Source: Rhizobium sp. Root274 (GTDB lineage: Bacteria; Pseudomonadota; Alphaproteobacteria; Rhizobiales; Rhizobiaceae). Taken from it: DNA of 64,000 nt. The notes beneath the pieces are model-generated. The model searched no databases. It was not told the origin of the DNA and saw only the letters and a list, made by a program, of their open reading frames with translations. The DNA lies in contig NZ_LMJE01000007.1 of assembly GCF_001429245.1 (NCBI RefSeq), positions 411,127 to 475,126 of the forward strand, read 5' to 3'. A program made the position numbers and the translations under genes. How positions within the stretch are numbered: the first letter of the stretch is position 1; the number at the start of each line of letters is the position of its first letter. Below, piece by piece: positions 61,963 to 64,000 of this stretch.

Positions 61963-63834
61963 TCAGAGTGCCGGCTCGGCATTTCTGGTATCGAGAAAAC
62001 CACCGGATTGCCGCGCCCAAAGTTCTGCATAAAGGCCACCGAGCGCCACCAGATCGGCATGCGTGCCCTGCTCGATGATCCGCCCCTTTTCCATGACGAC
62101 GAGCCGGTCGAGTGCGGCGATTGTCGACAGCCGGTGGGCGATGGCAAGCACCGTCTTGCCCTGCATCAGCCGGTCGAGATTGGACTGGATCGCTGCCTCG
62201 ACTTCCGAGTCGAGCGCCGATGTCGCCTCATCAAGCACAAGGATCGGCGCGTCCTTCAGCATGACGCGCGCAATCGCGATCCGCTGGCGCTGGCCGCCGG
62301 AAAGTTTCACGCCCCGTTCGCCCACATGCGCATCAAAACCCTTGCGGCCCCGCTGGTCCTCGACCCTCTGAATGAAGTCGAGCGCTTCCGCCCTCTCCGC
62401 CGCCTTGATCAGCCGCTCCTCGCCGGCGTCTTCACGGCCGAACAGGATGTTGTCGCGGATCGAGCGATGGAGAAGCGCCGTATCCTGGGTCACCATGCCG
62501 ATCTGCGAGCGCAGGCTCTCCTGCGTGACTTTGGAGATGTCCTGACCGTCGATCAGGATGCGCCCGCCTTCGAGGTCGTAGAAACGCAGGAGCAGGTTGA
62601 CGAGCGTCGACTTGCCCGCCCCCGAACGCCCGACAATGCCGACCTTCTCCCCGGGCTCGATATGGAGCGTCAGATTGCCGATAACGCCCTTCTTCCGTCC
62701 ATAGTGGAAGGTCACGTCATCGAAGCGAATGCCCGGCGAACGAACCTCAAGCTTGGTCGCGGCGGGCGCATCTGTGAGCCCGATCGGCTTTGCCACCAGT
62801 TCGGCCGAATTCTGGATCGTGCCGATATTGCGCATGATGCTGTTGAGCTGCGTCATCATCCGCCCAAGCAGCATGTTGAGCCGAAGCACGAGCCCGAGCG
62901 TGAAGGCAACGCCACCGGCGGTCACGGCACCGGCAAACCAGAGATCCACCGACAACAGGGCCACCATCAGGATCATCACGCCAGACAGAATGGCAAGCGA
63001 CGACCTCACCCCCGTCAGCAGCCTGGCGAAGGGCCTGAGCGTATCCTGGAACCGGTCGAAGCCGGCGCGAATATAATGATCGTTCTGCCGCTCACGGCCG
63101 AACAGTTTCAGCGTCTGGATATTGGAATAGCTGTCCACCAATCGGCCGTTCAGCATGGAGGCAGCCTCCGCCGTCTCCTTGGCGTGCTTGCGGATCTTCG
63201 GCACGAAATAGCGCGCCAGAGCCAAGAAGATCCCGACCCAGCTCCCGATGATCGCCGCCAGCCGCCAATCGAGCTGGGCAACCAAAGCCATGGTCGAGAC
63301 GGTGTAGATCACCATGAACCAGACGACCTGCAGAAGCGAGGTCAACAGGTCTCCCGTTGACTGCCCCGCCGACCAGACCTTGGTAACGATCCGTCCGGCA
63401 AAATCATTCTGAAAGAAGGACAGCGACTGCCGGCTCACATGCACATGCGCCTGCCAGCGCACCATGTTGAAGAAGTTGAGGACGATCACCTGCTCTTCGA
63501 CCAGCGCGCCGATGGTCACCACCAGGAAGCGCCCGAGAAGCACGATCAGCGCCATGGCGAGCAGCTCCAGCCCGTGTGCGGCAATCAGACCGTCCCATCC
63601 GGCCGCCTTCGGCACGGTATCCAGCAGATCGACCAATCGTCCGACGAACCAGAACAGACCCGCCTCCAGCATGGCCACCGCCCCGCCAAACAGCGCCATC
63701 AGGAAGAAGGCCATCTTCGCCTGGCGCACATAGAACCAGACGAAGGCAAAGGTCTTCTCCGGCGGCCTCAGGTCATCCGAGCGCGCGAAGGGATCCAGCC
63801 AGTTTTCGAAGAGACGTGCGATTGCTTGGAACAT
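61963..63834 (-). CDS. ABC-type exporter, fused permease and ATPase
   Basis: A 623-residue half-transporter. Six membrane helices (about 35-330) are followed by an ATPase domain: Walker A GIVGRSGAGKSTLVNLLLRF, Q-loop GMVTQDTALLH, signature VKLSGGQRQRIAIARVMLKD, Walker B ILVLDEATSALD and H-loop IAHRLST. It is the MsbA/LmrA-like type that exports lipids or drugs as a dimer, or as a heterodimer with the partner whose end may appear at the window's right edge. Its stop is convergent with nothing; petA lies 359 bases downstream. Confidence 0.92.
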   Translation of the reverse strand: MFQAIARLFENWLDPFARSDDLRPPEKTFAFVWFYVRQAKMAFFLMALFGGAVAMLEAGLFWFVGRLVDLLDTVPKAAGWDGLIAAHGLELLAMALIVLLGRFLVVTIGALVEEQVIVLNFFNMVRWQAHVHVSRQSLSFFQNDFAGRIVTKVWSAGQSTGDLLTSLLQVVWFMVIYTVSTMALVAQLDWRLAAIIGSWVGIFLALARYFVPKIRKHAKETAEAASMLNGRLVDSYSNIQTLKLFGRERQNDHYIRAGFDRFQDTLRPFARLLTGVRSSLAILSGVMILMVALLSVDLWFAGAVTAGGVAFTLGLVLRLNMLLGRMMTQLNSIMRNIGTIQNSAELVAKPIGLTDAPAATKLEVRSPGIRFDDVTFHYGRKKGVIGNLTLHIEPGEKVGIVGRSGAGKSTLVNLLLRFYDLEGGRILIDGQDISKVTQESLRSQIGMVTQDTALLHRSIRDNILFGREDAGEERLIKAAERAEALDFIQRVEDQRGRKGFDAHVGERGVKLSGGQRQRIAIARVMLKDAPILVLDEATSALDSEVEAAIQSNLDRLMQGKTVLAIAHRLSTIAALDRLVVMEKGRIIEQGTHADLVALGGLYAELWARQSGGFLDTRNAEPAL

Positions 63835-63950
63835 GCTTTGCGATATAGGCGGTTTCGCCTTGATGGCAAAGCAAATGGCGCGGGCGTGGAATTACAAATT
63901 GTTCACGCTGAGACCGGTGCAGGGGCGGCCTCCGGGAATACCAAGACGTC

Positions 63951-63998
63951 TCAGCGCAGCCGTCGTCCGTAGAGCGCTTCATAGCGCCGCGCCATGCC
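63951..63998 (-). CDS. C-terminal end of an upstream minus-strand gene (partial)
   Basis: On the minus strand, entering from the right edge, the frame reads GMARRYEALYGRRLR and stops at the TGA at 63951-63953. It has the composition of a real gene tail. In related rhizobia, as I recall, a second ABC exporter gene lies in this position, so it may be the partner of the exporter encoded next; with only about 15 residues visible this cannot be confirmed. Confidence 0.4.
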   Translation of the reverse strand, partial: GMARRYEALYGRRLR

Positions 63999-64000
63999 GG

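Overview
This window is 64 kb of GC-rich alphaproteobacterial chromosome, almost certainly from the Rhizobiaceae (Rhizobium/Agrobacterium/Sinorhizobium relatives). The evidence is gene content and order: carB, greA, LPS-core glycosyltransferases of the lpsB/lpsE/lpsD type, lrp, trxB and an lsrB/vtlR-type LysR gene followed by an AbcR-like small RNA; a petP/petR-type regulator pair; a second-type clpS; a BA14K-type protein; petABC beside an ABC exporter; and a palindromic intergenic repeat of rhizobial style. No tRNA, rRNA, CRISPR array, prophage or complete insertion sequence was seen.

Layout. 1-7.7 kb: the end of carB, then an accessory block holding a broken DUF4258 gene with a DUF2283 partner, an ArsR/SRPBCC operon with a large palindromic operator, an EamA exporter, a 14-helix MFS exporter, and a radical-SAM/UdgX DNA-repair operon under an alphaproteobacterial LexA box. 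7.8-17.8 kb: greA with a terminator-like leader, LPS-core genes, two methyltransferases placed around lrp, trxB, lsrB, an AbcR-type sRNA, an ArsR-like regulator and an Old Yellow Enzyme. 17.8-31.1 kb: mixed metabolism (NAD-dependent oxidoreductase with divergent LysR regulator, ChaA-type antiporter, OpgC-type acyltransferase, PQQ-type sugar dehydrogenase, a PIN/Phd toxin-antitoxin pair, aspartate aminotransferase, sulfide:quinone oxidoreductase, cold-shock protein, BA14K protein, glyoxalase-II-like hydrolase). 31.4-42.7 kb: MarR/OmpR/EnvZ-type regulators, csaA-proC-ybjN, a possible structured RNA, ubiK, lgt, an NDUFAF7-like methyltransferase, pgeF, an M24-fold hydrolase, a lipoprotein and prs. 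43.7-47 kb: a DUF779/aldehyde dehydrogenase pair and its GAF-Fis regulator, with matching operators at both promoters. 47-55 kb: rplY, pth and ychF, separated by a GGDEF-EAL/periplasmic-binding-protein pair and by a TetR/RidA/hypothetical/clpS group. 55-64 kb: two MaoC genes and a glutathione peroxidase, AraC and LysE, apt, petABC and an ABC exporter.

The most interesting items are regulatory or arrangement-level: the GGDEF-EAL plus solute-binding-protein pair, which looks like a ligand-sensing c-di-GMP module; the LexA-controlled radical-SAM/UdgX operon; the paired TGTCGCA-type operators of a regulator with no AAA+ domain; three tandem operators between a TetR gene and a RidA gene; the single AbcR-like sRNA beside lsrB; and an unassigned multi-stem RNA candidate near 36 kb. 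Functional statements rest on recognised motifs and remembered family knowledge; no database search was run.
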